Shown: positions 49,811-57,794, counted from the first letter of the stretch. The stretch is 64,000 bases of DNA from Exiguobacterium sp. AM39-5BH (GCF_003467445.1 NZ_QSGS01000004.1:62001-126000); one strand, 5' to 3'. The notes: generated by a model from the sequence alone, not told the origin. Program-made: numbers and translations.

Positions 49811-51076
49811 TCACTGATACGCTGATGCACTTTCCGCTTTAGCCACTACAGCTGCTTTCTCGGCAGTGATGTCGTGCCGAATCCGATACATCGCGAACAA
49901 CGTAATGGTGAGCAGGCAGAGCATACAAATCGTATAGAGTGAAGCGACCGGCATCCATTCGCTCAATAGGCCAAACACGATGAATCCGAACGGTGTGATG
50001 CCCATGGCGAGGGATTCGAGAACACCGATCACGCGACCGAGATAACTTGGTTCCGTGTTCGTCTGTAAATAGAGCTGGATGGGGATATTGACACGGATAA
50101 TGAAGAATCCGCTTAATAAGGCGAAACCAGCGAAGAAGACGATAGCTGGTGTGACTGAGAAGTCAAAATAGAGCGGGACGGCCGGTCCGATAAAGAGGCA
50201 ACTGATAATGATTAGCGCGGTTCGGGTCGTGGCTAGCCGATGCTTGATTTGAAAGACCGGTAACGCATGGGCGAGCGAGGCGACTAAAAAGCCGACGGCG
50301 AACATGCTTTCTAAAAAGCCGAACTGGAGCGGACTGACGCCGACTTCTTGTAGGGCGGCAATCGGGAATAGTACTTCTGCGGCAACGAAGAAGAAATTGA
50401 GCAATGCTGCTAAAAGGGTCAACGTCCAAAGTACGCGCTGGCGTTTCAAGTAGTGGAAGCCAGATTGGACCTCGTTCCAAGTCGATTGCTCGGTGGGGAC
50501 ATGGTCATACGTTTTAAAGTGGAGACGAGAGGCGAGAAAGGCGGCGATGACAAACAAGAGCGATGAACTGAACAAAAATGCCGAGACGGGCAGCAACGTG
50601 AACAGTGCCCCGGCGAGCAGAGGCGTGCCAATGCTTGAAATAGAAATGGTGCTTTGAATGAGCGAGTTGGCGCGTTGGAGCCCGTCTTCGTCAAACAAGA
50701 GCGGAATCGAGCTCGACAACGTGACCGATAAGAAAGTCGAGACGACAGAGAGCAGACATGTGATAATCAAGAAAGCAGGAACGCCAAACGTCCAGACGAG
50801 ACTGGCGATTCCAGCAGCTAAAAATAATAAGGCGTTCAATGATTCCATCGTGATAATCACGCGTTTGCGATCCAGTTTGTCGGCGAATGCCCCGGCAAAC
50901 GGTGATAAAAGCACACGCGGTACTGTACCGACGAGCAAGACGAGGGCGAACTGGAGCCCAGAGCCGGATGTTGTCAGGACGGTCAATCCCGCGACGAACG
51001 TAAAGAGACTGGATGCAAACAACGACATGAATTTTCCGAGCAACAATACATACAAGTTTGATGATATGGTCGTCAT
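49811..51076 (-). CDS. MFS efflux transporter
   Basis: A 421-residue major facilitator with 12 helices, of the MFS_3 (Mef/enterobactin-exporter) type. The loop 2-3 motif is GAFADKLDRKRVIITME, and FVAGFALLSG-like helix text and GRVIGVLESLAMGITPFGFI occur later. It is divergent from the XRE-TPR regulator, with two 22-bp operator repeats between them, so it is probably its regulated target. A drug, peptide or siderophore could be the cargo; the sequence does not tell. Confidence 0.88.
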   Translation of the reverse strand: MTTISSNLYVLLLGKFMSLFASSLFTFVAGLTVLTTSGSGLQFALVLLVGTVPRVLLSPFAGAFADKLDRKRVIITMESLNALLFLAAGIASLVWTFGVPAFLIITCLLSVVSTFLSVTLSSSIPLLFDEDGLQRANSLIQSTISISSIGTPLLAGALFTLLPVSAFLFSSSLLFVIAAFLASRLHFKTYDHVPTEQSTWNEVQSGFHYLKRQRVLWTLTLLAALLNFFFVAAEVLFPIAALQEVGVSPLQFGFLESMFAVGFLVASLAHALPVFQIKHRLATTRTALIIISCLFIGPAVPLYFDFSVTPAIVFFAGFALLSGFFIIRVNIPIQLYLQTNTEPSYLGRVIGVLESLAMGITPFGFIVFGLLSEWMPVASLYTICMLCLLTITLFAMYRIRHDITAEKAAVVAKAESASAYQ

Positions 51077-51096
51077 AGCGATTCTCCTTTACAATT

Positions 51097-51118
51097 AAGT
51101 TCAATCTGATTTAACTTT
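51097..51118. promoter_or_regulatory. 22-bp operator box 1 (MFS side)
   Basis: AAGTTCAATCTGATTTAACT plus TT. Outside the central three bases it is identical to box 2 at 51152-51173, and it is an imperfect palindrome (AAGTT-AAT-N3-ATT-AACTT). Confidence 0.75.
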
Positions 51119-51151
51119 ATAATAAGTGATGATGAAGGATTTGTATATAAA

Positions 51152-51173
51152 AAGTTCAATTAAATTTAACTTT
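51152..51173. promoter_or_regulatory. 22-bp operator box 2 (regulator side)
   Basis: AAGTTCAATTAAATTTAACT plus TT, 55 bp from box 1, in the same orientation and just before the ribosome site of the XRE-TPR gene. Confidence 0.75.
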
Positions 51174-51186
51174 TAAGAGGTGTCAT

Positions 51187-52398
51187 ATGATTGGACAACG
51201 GATTAAAGCGTTACGAAAAGAAAAAAAGTTGACGCAAAGTCAACTCGCCGAAGGTATCATCACGAAATCGATGCTCAGTATGATTGAGAACGGCAAGGCG
51301 GAGGCGTCGATGCGCAGTCTTCGTGAAATCGCGAAACGGTTGGACGTGTCGGTGCAGTCATTGCTCGTCGATCCGCGCGAGGCAGACTTGCAGAAAATCG
51401 TCGAAGAAATTGAATATATGCAAGGGAGTCTCAACTCATGGGAAGATGAAGCCGTTCAGAAGGCGCTTATGCCCTATTTAGAAGTGGAGATGAACTCGGT
51501 GTGGCAAGGGAAGGCGTATACGTTACTCGCGGACAGTTTCTTCAATCGTGGGGATCAACAACAACTGTTGGAGTGGTACGACCGGGCAATCGCGGTGTTC
51601 GAGCGGCTCGAGGAGAAAGAAGAACTGATTATGGCCCGCATCAGCCAAGCGTTTTATCTGCTCATGTGGAATCGATTTGATGAAGCGATTGAGCGTATCG
51701 ATACGATTGAGTTGATTGATTCGAGAAGGATGAAGACGAAGACGCGCGTCGAATTCAGCATGTTGATGGTGTTCCGTAATATGTTGTATGACGATGATTT
51801 ACCAGGCGCGATTCGTTGTCTCGAAGATACGCTTGATTACATGAAACGAACGAAAATGTACTATCGGGTCGACGATGTATATCGAACGATTGCCATTTGT
51901 GCCCTTTATTTAAAAGATGAAGCAACGATTGTCGATGCGCTACAAAAAGCGAAACAATATACGAATTTCACGGACGACGTGACGATGAAAATACGACTAG
52001 CTATGACAGAAGCGCTCTATGCGATTGAATATCGGAAGACGGATCTTCTACAGCAACAGATTGCTGTCATGAATCAGCTGCTAGACGGAAATACAGAATT
52101 CATCGCAGCGTTCGAAATGAGTAAAGGCGTCTATTTCGCGTTGACTGGTGAGATCGAGGCAGCCCGGAAATCGTTTTTGAAACTGTTGGAGCATCATAAT
52201 CAATGGGCGAAGCATGGGTTTGTCGATCAAGCGATTTACTTCGAAGGGCTGTTAATTGGAACGAGTCACGGGTGTGGGGATGAATGGGTCCCGTTGATTG
52301 AACGAGAAGTGGGCTTGTTCCCGGAAGGTCGTTTCCGCAGCCATCTGATGTCGCTCATCAAAAAATCAAGGGCTGACGCATCAGCCTTGAACGTTTGA
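51187..52398 (+). CDS. XRE-type regulator with TPR domain (Rgg/PlcR-like architecture)
   Basis: A 403-residue regulator. Residues 1-64 form an XRE helix-turn-helix (IGQRIKALRKEKKLTQSQLA, SMLSMIENGKAEASMRSLRE). The rest is a run of TPR-like helices (QGKAYTLLADSFFNRGDQQQ, LIMARISQAFYLLMWNRFDE, DDVYRTIAICALYLKDEATI). Such RRNPP-type proteins often bind a small peptide and control a nearby target, here probably the divergent MFS gene and itself. No peptide-precursor gene was found next to it. Its last 133 bp overlap the convergent MccF-like gene; the final residues ADASALNV are encoded by a terminator palindrome. Confidence 0.88.
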   Translation: MIGQRIKALRKEKKLTQSQLAEGIITKSMLSMIENGKAEASMRSLREIAKRLDVSVQSLLVDPREADLQKIVEEIEYMQGSLNSWEDEAVQKALMPYLEVEMNSVWQGKAYTLLADSFFNRGDQQQLLEWYDRAIAVFERLEEKEELIMARISQAFYLLMWNRFDEAIERIDTIELIDSRRMKTKTRVEFSMLMVFRNMLYDDDLPGAIRCLEDTLDYMKRTKMYYRVDDVYRTIAICALYLKDEATIVDALQKAKQYTNFTDDVTMKIRLAMTEALYAIEYRKTDLLQQQIAVMNQLLDGNTEFIAAFEMSKGVYFALTGEIEAARKSFLKLLEHHNQWAKHGFVDQAIYFEGLLIGTSHGCGDEWVPLIEREVGLFPEGRFRSHLMSLIKKSRADASALNV

Positions 52399-53387
52399 AT
52401 GAGTGTTCCTTTACCGTCCTCGACTTGAATCGAGGCGTGCGCACCGTTGATGAGTGTCATTTGCGGCGGGACATGCCCGCAGTCGATATCATAAATGACA
52501 GGGACGTCGAGCAAGTCGTGAAGTTCCGCATACACGTCTTCTGCCGTATAGCCTTGGACGGGTTGTTGGGCCGCGCTGCGCCCGAACAGAACGCCAGACG
52601 TATGATCGAACCAACCGGCCCACTTCATTTGAAGCAGGGTCCGTTTGAGTGCCGGGACATCGAGCTCGGCGTTCTCAAAATACCAGAGGATTGGCTCTCC
52701 ATCTAAATGTTTCTGTTGGAACGTGGCGACGTCGCCGTACGGTGTGCCGATCGTATGCAACAAGACATCGATACAGCCGCCGAGCAATCGTCCGGTCGCC
52801 TCTGTTCCGCCAATGGATTTCCATTCCGTCGGTTCGGTCAAGTGATAGATATGCGGGCTCGGGTTGTCGTGTTGCCACTCTTTTTGGAACTGTTCCGAGG
52901 CAAGTTGGATGACCGTCTCGCCTTCTTTCGCCGATACGACATCGAGCCAACGTGAGCTCGTCGCATCCCATTCCTCGCCGCGCAAGTCGATGAGGTTCGT
53001 CCCGTGGGCCGAAGCGATACCGGTCTTGAGCGTGTAGACGAATAAGAATAGGCTGACGTCCGAATAGCCGAGCATCCATTTCGGTGGGAGCGCGTCCCAG
53101 TCGAGTCGATCCAAAATCTCAATCAAGAGGACGCCGCCCCATGGCGGGATGATCAAATCAATGGCATCATCTTGGAACAAGCGCGTCAATTCATCGGCCC
53201 GGACTTCTGCGAGTGCCGATTTTGCTTTGTCTTGCGTCCAAACCGATGGCTCAAATTGAAGGGTAAATCCGTGGCGAGTGAATGTGGCTTCGGCTTCATT
53301 GAGTAGTCCATGCAATTCAGTGGGCACGCCAGATGAAGGTGCCGTCACACCGAAGTGATGACCGGTCAATTGTGGATAACGAATCAT
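52266..53387 (-). CDS. S66-family serine peptidase (LD-carboxypeptidase / MccF-like)
   Basis: A 373-residue frame. The family core runs from residue 1 to about 330: FGVTAPSSGV, IIPPWGGVLLIEILDRLDWD, nucleophile Ser in MLGYSDVSLFLFVY, GRLLGGCIDVLLHTIGTPYG with the catalytic-acid region, and VPVIYDIDCGHVPPQMTLIN with the catalytic His. It would cleave LD-bonds in muropeptides or detoxify microcin-like peptide nucleotides. The normal C terminus (GTLIQTF) is followed by a terminator hairpin that the frame reads through for about 40 more codons, so the original stop codon seems to have been lost. Confidence 0.85.
   Translation of the reverse strand: MIRYPQLTGHHFGVTAPSSGVPTELHGLLNEAEATFTRHGFTLQFEPSVWTQDKAKSALAEVRADELTRLFQDDAIDLIIPPWGGVLLIEILDRLDWDALPPKWMLGYSDVSLFLFVYTLKTGIASAHGTNLIDLRGEEWDATSSRWLDVVSAKEGETVIQLASEQFQKEWQHDNPSPHIYHLTEPTEWKSIGGTEATGRLLGGCIDVLLHTIGTPYGDVATFQQKHLDGEPILWYFENAELDVPALKRTLLQMKWAGWFDHTSGVLFGRSAAQQPVQGYTAEDVYAELHDLLDVPVIYDIDCGHVPPQMTLINGAHASIQVEDGKGTLIQTFKADASALDFLMSDIRWLRKRPSGNKPTSRSINGTHSSPHP
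52360..52390 (-). terminator. Terminator of the MccF-like gene, lying inside both convergent frames
   Basis: On the minus strand TCAAGGCTGA-TGCG-TCAGCCCTTGA then TTTTTT. It is read as ADASAL on both strands. Confidence 0.8.
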
Positions 53388-53450
53388 GTGTTCCTCCTGT
53401 GGATAAGTGATGAATAGAGATGCGAAAACGAGTTATCCACATGTGGACAA

Positions 53451-53777
53451 TCATTTCTGGCGCATCCGCTCTGCGTGTTGGATGCCCCAAGCGTTCATCG
53501 TCTCGAGGACGGGAATCAACGTCTTCCCATATTCGCTCAAGCGATAGTCGACACGAGGCGGCACTTCCGGATAGACGGTGCGGATCACGATGTCTTGCTC
53601 TTCTAAATCGCGAAGCTGCGCCGTCAAAATCTTTTGACTGATGTTCGGGAGCGAGCGTTTCAATTCGCTGAACCGTAACGTGTCCCCATTAATAAGTGCG
53701 AGTAAAATCGAAGGTTTCCATTTCCCCGTGATTAGCTCGAGCGCGGTATCGACCTCGCAACTTGAAATCAGTGTCAT
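53451..53777 (-). CDS. HxlR-family redox-type regulator (YodB/CatR-like)
   Basis: A 108-residue winged-helix protein of the HxlR/DUF24 family, from ATG 53777 (AGGAG, spacing 8). It has LELITGKWKPSILLALINGD, FSELKRSLPNISQKILTAQL (recognition helix) and YPEVPPRVDYRLSEYGKTLI. Cys7 in LISSCEVD is at the position of the thiol used by YodB/CatR-type quinone sensors. It is divergent from a CatE-like dioxygenase gene, the known type of YodB/CatR target. Confidence 0.9.
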   Translation of the reverse strand: MTLISSCEVDTALELITGKWKPSILLALINGDTLRFSELKRSLPNISQKILTAQLRDLEEQDIVIRTVYPEVPPRVDYRLSEYGKTLIPVLETMNAWGIQHAERMRQK

Positions 53778-53887
53778 CCGTCTCACTCCTCTGTACAGTA
53801 GTATCCTTTAAGTAACTATACCACCTTTTTGTGCCGTCTTCTGTCGATTTTACTTAGCGAGTATACTGAGGATAGAGGTGATCAAAG

Positions 53888-54688
53888 ATGAAATTAACAA
53901 ACATTAAACTCGGCGCCGTCACATTGCGCGTCAACGATTTAGAAACAATGAAAACGTATTATGAGCGTGTCATCGGCATGGACGTGCTCGAGACGACGGA
54001 GAATCGCGTCACGCTCGGAACGAGTGAGATGGCGCTTGTCGTTCTGCATGAAGTGAGCGGTGTGCGTCCAAATCCAAGAGCAGCCGGCTTGTTCCATCTG
54101 GCCATCCTATTGCCGGACCGTGTCGAACTCGGACGAATTCTCCGTCATTTAATCGACCAACGTATTGAAGTCGGCCAAGGCGATCATTTGGTCAGCGAGG
54201 CATTCTATTTGAGCGACCCGGAAGGCAACGGCATCGAGCTCTACGCCGACCGTCCCCGTGAGCAGTGGGAATACGAAGCGAACGGTCATGTGAAGATGTC
54301 GACGGATCCGGTTGAGTATGAATCGATGCTCGAGGCGGCAGCGGATCGTCCGTTCACGGGTCTGCCGAACGGGACGACGATGGGACATGTCCACTTCAAA
54401 GTACGTTCCCTAGAAGCGGCAAAGTTATTCTATCAAAATCGTCTCGGATTCACGGTGACGACTGATTCATATCCGGGTGCCTTATTTTTAGCGGCCGACG
54501 GGTATCATCACCACATCGGGACGAACGTCTGGGCCCGGCCGAGCCAGCCGATGGGACAAGAGGCTGGTTTAGAGGCATGGACGCTCTTGGTCGATGCGGC
54601 CACGAATCGCGAACTCGGTGGGACGACATCGGAGTGGTCACTCACTGATGACGACGGCATCACGGTCAATATAAAAAGCGTGGACTGA
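53888..54688 (+). CDS. catE: VOC-family dioxygenase, CatE-like
   Basis: A 266-residue protein of two vicinal-oxygen-chelate modules (about 6-120 and 160-266): LGAVTLRVNDLETMKTYYER, LFHLAILLPDR, FYLSDPEGNGIELYADRP, then MGHVHFKVRSLEAAKLFYQN and YHHHIGTNVWARP. It resembles B. subtilis CatE, a catechol-2,3-dioxygenase induced by quinones. Its last codons (KSVD stop) lie in the 5' arm of the terminator that is now split by the 581-bp element. Regulation by the divergent HxlR protein is likely. Confidence 0.85.
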   Translation: MKLTNIKLGAVTLRVNDLETMKTYYERVIGMDVLETTENRVTLGTSEMALVVLHEVSGVRPNPRAAGLFHLAILLPDRVELGRILRHLIDQRIEVGQGDHLVSEAFYLSDPEGNGIELYADRPREQWEYEANGHVKMSTDPVEYESMLEAAADRPFTGLPNGTTMGHVHFKVRSLEAAKLFYQNRLGFTVTTDSYPGALFLAADGYHHHIGTNVWARPSQPMGQEAGLEAWTLLVDAATNRELGGTTSEWSLTDDDGITVNIKSVD

Positions 54689-54689
54689 C

Positions 54690-54707
54690 GTGAGGGCACT
54701 GAAAAAC
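54690..54707 (+). repeat. Left terminal inverted repeat
   Basis: GTGAGGGCACTGAAAAAC; identical over 18 bp to the complement of the right end. Confidence 0.9.
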
Positions 54708-54721
54708 TTTAAATGATTTTG

Positions 54722-54767
54722 AACAGAGGAGCGCCGTCCCTACCGGGAAGACGCTCCTCTGTTTTCA
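54722..54767 (+). terminator. Terminator-like hairpin inside the left end of the element
   Basis: AACAGAGGAGCG (54722-54733) pairs with CGCTCCTCTGTT (54752-54763), followed by TTC; it may replace the split catE terminator. Confidence 0.7.
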
Positions 54768-54789
54768 TCGCCCTTGAGACGCCCTGTCC

Positions 54790-54884
54790 GGCACGCCGCT
54801 TTCCTGGGGGCGGGCGTCGAGCTGCATCGCGACGTCGTCGCTGCTGGATCTCGCCTTGCCTGCTTCCCCGGGAGTCGGCGTGCC
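54790..54884. repeat. GC-rich palindromic unit within the element
   Basis: GGCACGCCG (54790-54798) pairs with CGGCGTGCC (54876-54884), and TCCTGGGG with CCCCGGGA further in. The style (CTTTCC then GGGCGGGC, CTTCCCCGGGAG) resembles GC-rich intergenic palindromes that I associate with Bacillaceae genomes, but that link needs a search. Confidence 0.5.
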
Positions 54885-55041
54885 CTCGGGCGGCGCTGTA
54901 CGCGCCCGCCATTCCGGACTATACTGGCTGTAACCAACCAACTTGAAGGCGAAGGCTTCGTCACGCATGTTACAAGGAGGCCGAGAACGCCAAGGGTCGC
55001 TTTCCTGAGAAGGTGGACGAGTCAGATATCGACCTAGCTCC

Positions 55042-55143
55042 TCACGTATGCACTCGAAGTCGCGGGAGCACAACGACCAACTCGACTATGAGCAGACCGA
55101 TGGCTAGTAGGACCATCGTCGCGGTCAACCTGAAGCGAATCAT
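55042..55143 (-). CDS. Small hydrophobic ORF (33 residues) within the element
   Basis: The ATG at 55143 is preceded by GGAGGGTG. The product begins MIRFRLTATM, has a hydrophobic helix VLLAIGLLIVELVVVL (about residues 11-26) and a basic end PRLRVHT. The size and layout recall type I toxin or holin-like peptides, but no family match can be claimed. The ribosome site is close to the start (3 nt), which lowers confidence. Confidence 0.4.
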   Translation of the reverse strand: MIRFRLTATMVLLAIGLLIVELVVVLPRLRVHT

Positions 55144-55179
55144 CACCCTCCACAAAGAAAAGACAGGGTAAGGGCAAGG

Positions 55180-55227
55180 AAAAAGGGCGATCGTCCCGAC
55201 ATTTAGTCGGGCCAATCGCCCTTTTTT
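55180..55227. terminator. Nested bidirectional hairpin near the right end of the element
   Basis: AAAAAGGGCGAT (55180-55191) pairs with ATCGCCCTTTTTT (55215-55227) around an inner CCCGAC-ATTTA-GTCGGG stem. Confidence 0.85.
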
Positions 55228-55252
55228 CTTTTCACGCTCGGATTAAGCGGGG

Positions 55253-55270
55253 GTTTTTCAGTGCCCTCAC
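55253..55270 (-). repeat. Right terminal inverted repeat
   Basis: GTTTTTCAGTGCCCTCAC on the plus strand, the exact complement of the left end. Confidence 0.9.
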
Positions 55271-55286
55271 TAATGTCCGCGCTTTT

Positions 55287-56279
55287 TTAGCGTGCTGAAA
55301 TTTTCTTTTGACTTGAATCAAACGAGAGGCGAATGCCGCGTTTTTGATACGCTTGTTCGACACGTTTTGAATTGATGCTGAGCTCAAGATGAGCGAGCTT
55401 CAAATGTTCAAGTTCTGGCACCGTGACATCGAGACGGACGAGCTCCATGTTGCGCTCGGCCTTTTTACGTGTGCGTCTCAAGTTACGGGGCACTTCTTCT
55501 GACGTCAGTGCTGCGATCGTTTCATTGATTTGTTGTCGCTTGTCGCCTTTGACGCTGAGCGCCGTATAGAGCTTGTCGAGCGAACCGAAGCGTTTGATTA
55601 ACTGGACCGATTGACTTTCATCTAATCCGGCCACAGGCGGGATTCCGTCTGAACGGTCTCCTGTCAATGCTTTGACTGCTGAGAGCTGTTTTGGCTTCAA
55701 ACCTTCGTACAAGGCCGCAATCTCTTCAGGACGAATCTCGAGATGTCGCTTGAGTGGGAGTGGGCGATTGTCTTTGATGTCGCAACGAGCCTGCATTTGT
55801 TGCAGCTCCTGCGTTTGAAGCCAGACGGTGATGCGTGGGCTCACGAGCTGAAGCAAGTCCTTGTCTTTCGTCATGATGACGACAGGAGCGCTACAGCTAA
55901 ACTTCCGAGCGATATGAGCAATCAAATCTTCACCTTCATAGCCTTCAACTTGATATTGCGGAATCCCGCTCTCTTCAAGCAATTGGCGCATGAGTTCCAT
56001 TTGTGCTTTCAACTCGGGTGGTGTTTGGCGGCGACGGCGTTTATAGCCAGGATAAAGTTCGCGGCGCCATAATGTTTCACGTGATACGTCCCACACGACG
56101 ACAAAATGAGTCGGACGATGTCTGCGTAGAATCGTCCGAATGAGGCCGGTCATACCGATGACGGCACTCCGATCGTTTTTTGATACCTCGCGTCCTTTTT
56201 TCGTTCGGCTCGCGGCGGCACCGTAATAGGCACTGGCCAGCATGGAGTTTCCGTCGATTAAAAATAGTTTACGTTCCAT
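55287..56279 (-). CDS. ypcP: 5'-3' exonuclease / flap-nuclease-like protein YpcP
   Basis: A 330-residue protein of the Pol I 5'-nuclease/XPG family, a stand-alone exonuclease as in B. subtilis YpcP. The start is ATG 56279 (MERKLFLIDGNSMLASAYYG). Active-site acidic residues appear in FLIDGN, VVWDVSRETLWRRELYPGYK, VEGYEGEDLIAHIA and VVIMTKDKDLLQLV, followed by the H3TH segment LTGDRSDGIPPVAGLDESQS, which binds DNA. It is likely to act in Okazaki fragment processing or repair. The 3' end lies in the split terminator. Confidence 0.93.
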   Translation of the reverse strand: MERKLFLIDGNSMLASAYYGAAASRTKKGREVSKNDRSAVIGMTGLIRTILRRHRPTHFVVVWDVSRETLWRRELYPGYKRRRRQTPPELKAQMELMRQLLEESGIPQYQVEGYEGEDLIAHIARKFSCSAPVVIMTKDKDLLQLVSPRITVWLQTQELQQMQARCDIKDNRPLPLKRHLEIRPEEIAALYEGLKPKQLSAVKALTGDRSDGIPPVAGLDESQSVQLIKRFGSLDKLYTALSVKGDKRQQINETIAALTSEEVPRNLRRTRKKAERNMELVRLDVTVPELEHLKLAHLELSINSKRVEQAYQKRGIRLSFDSSQKKISAR

Positions 56280-56429
56280 GCGTAACCTTCTTTCTGTAGT
56301 TGTTGGACCGAACATTGATGAACTATTCGGTGATGTTGTGTCAATGAGTGACACGCACTCAAATTAGCAACATACGTGCAGTATATCACGACAGGACGTG
56401 AAAATATAGCGACAGTTCGGCCGCCCTCA

Positions 56430-56462
56430 GAAAAGCCCTCCCCGAAAAAACGGGGAGGGCGG
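56430..56462 (-). terminator. Terminator of the second CorC-type gene
   Basis: GCCCTCCCCG / CGGGGAGGGC with an A6/T6 loop; on the minus strand CTTTTC follows. Confidence 0.85.
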
Positions 56463-56471
56463 TTAATTGAG

Positions 56472-57794
56472 TCAGTCGAGTTCAGATTGAATCTCGTCTT
56501 TGTGGGCCAAAATCAAATCGACGAAAACGACGCGGTGATTGTCAATTTCACGGACGATCAGTTCATGTTCGCCCGGCAAGATGAACCGTTCACCAGTGCG
56601 TGCGTTCGCTTTTTGCGATAAGACGAAACCGCCGATCGTATCGACGTCATCCTCGATTTCGATGCCGAACCGTGCTTCAATCTCTTGTGTCAACACGAGA
56701 CCGGACAAGCGGTAATGACCGGGAGTGACCTCGGTGATTTCAGCCTGTTCGTCACGGTCGAACTCGTCACGAATCTCGCCGACAATCTCTTCAAGGATGT
56801 CTTCGATTGTTAGGAGTCCGGCCGTACCGCCGTACTCGTCGATAACGAGACACATCATTGTCCGAGCGTTCTGCATCTTCACCATCGCTTCTTGGAGCGG
56901 CGTGAATTCCGTCACGAGCGGTAGTTGATGAATGAACGTCTCGAATGGGGCCTCGCTTTTGACAAGTTGAGCGGTGAATAGCTGTTTGGCGTTAATAAAG
57001 CCAAGTACATCGTCGCGGTCGCCATTACGCGTGACGGGATAACGAGTGTATTGATGTTCTTGAACGGTCGCGATAATTGTCTCAATCGAGTCTTCTTCGT
57101 CGATGGTCACCATATTCATTCGTGGGACCATCGCGTCCTTGGCGACACGTTCGTCGAAGGAGAAGATGTTTTGAACATAGGCGAGCTCATTTTCGTTAAT
57201 CTCTCCGCTGCGGAAGCTCTCAGTCATGATGATTTTCAATTCTTCTTCCGAGTGTGCCGTTTCTTGCGCGGTCGTCTGCACGCCGAACAAACGCAACATC
57301 AACCGGGCCGTCCCGTTCAACACATGGATGAACGGATATAATAATTTCGTGAAGAAATAGAGCGGTCGGGCGACGAGTAACGTCAAGCGCTCAGCTTCAT
57401 GCACGGCAAGCGTCTTTGGGACGAGTTCCCCGATAACGACGTGTAAGAAGGCAATCAACAAAAAGGCAATCAAGAATGAGAGGAATGTCGCGAACGACGC
57501 TGAGACGTTCAAGCGGTCGACGAGCGGTTGAATCATCCCTTCGATTTGGTCCGCGCCGATCCAGCCGAGACCGAGCGCTGCGAGTGTGATGCCGAACTGA
57601 GAAGCCGATAGCGAGTCATCAAGATTCTCAATCACTTTTTTTGCGACGGACGCTCGTTTGTTTCCTTCGAGCACGAGTTGGTCAAGTCGTGCTCCACGTA
57701 CTTTGACGATGGAGAATTCAGCTGCCACGAAAAAGGCGGTCACAAAAATGAGCAAGGCGACGATCAATAAGCTGAGTAACATGGGACTGTCCAA
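56472..57794 (-). CDS. CorC/HlyC-family transporter-associated protein (DUF21-CBS)
   Basis: A 440-residue complete family member: DUF21 with three or four membrane helices (about 5-200: FFVAAEFSIVKVR, SASQFGITLAALGLGWIG, GELVPKTLAVHEAE), two CBS domains (about 215-335: MVPRMNMVTIDEEDSIETII, MMCLVIDEYGGTAGLLTIED) and the CorC/HlyC domain (about 355-440: YRLSGLVLTQEIEARFGIEI, NHRVVFVDLILAHKDE). A TTG start at 57794 has AGGGGG 5-6 nt upstream; ATG 57782 is the alternative. Members are linked to magnesium or cobalt homeostasis. It is the paralogue of the fragment at the window start. Confidence 0.92.
   Translation of the reverse strand: MDSPMLLSLLIVALLIFVTAFFVAAEFSIVKVRGARLDQLVLEGNKRASVAKKVIENLDDSLSASQFGITLAALGLGWIGADQIEGMIQPLVDRLNVSASFATFLSFLIAFLLIAFLHVVIGELVPKTLAVHEAERLTLLVARPLYFFTKLLYPFIHVLNGTARLMLRLFGVQTTAQETAHSEEELKIIMTESFRSGEINENELAYVQNIFSFDERVAKDAMVPRMNMVTIDEEDSIETIIATVQEHQYTRYPVTRNGDRDDVLGFINAKQLFTAQLVKSEAPFETFIHQLPLVTEFTPLQEAMVKMQNARTMMCLVIDEYGGTAGLLTIEDILEEIVGEIRDEFDRDEQAEITEVTPGHYRLSGLVLTQEIEARFGIEIEDDVDTIGGFVLSQKANARTGERFILPGEHELIVREIDNHRVVFVDLILAHKDEIQSELD

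Larger units (their letters stand above)
54690..55270. mobile_element. 581-bp inverted-repeat element inserted in a terminator loop
   Basis: Perfect 18-bp terminal inverted repeats (GTGAGGGCACTGAAAAAC at 54690-54707 and its complement at 55253-55270) bound a segment richer in G and C than its surroundings, with no transposase. Inside are a terminator-type hairpin next to the left end (54722-54763), a 95-bp palindromic unit (54790-54884), an anonymous stretch (54885-55041), a 33-codon minus-strand ORF (55042-55143) and a nested terminator hairpin near the right end (55180-55227). No target duplication is apparent. I read it as a non-autonomous, MITE-like element or a reduced insertion sequence; I do not recognise its family. 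Confidence 0.75.
54673..55288. terminator. Split terminator of catE/ypcP
   Basis: AAAAAGCGTGGAC (54673-54685) and GTCCGCGCTTTTTT (55275-55288) are complementary with one G-U. Removing the element leaves an 8-nt loop and a canonical bidirectional terminator that overlaps both stop codons. Confidence 0.8.
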
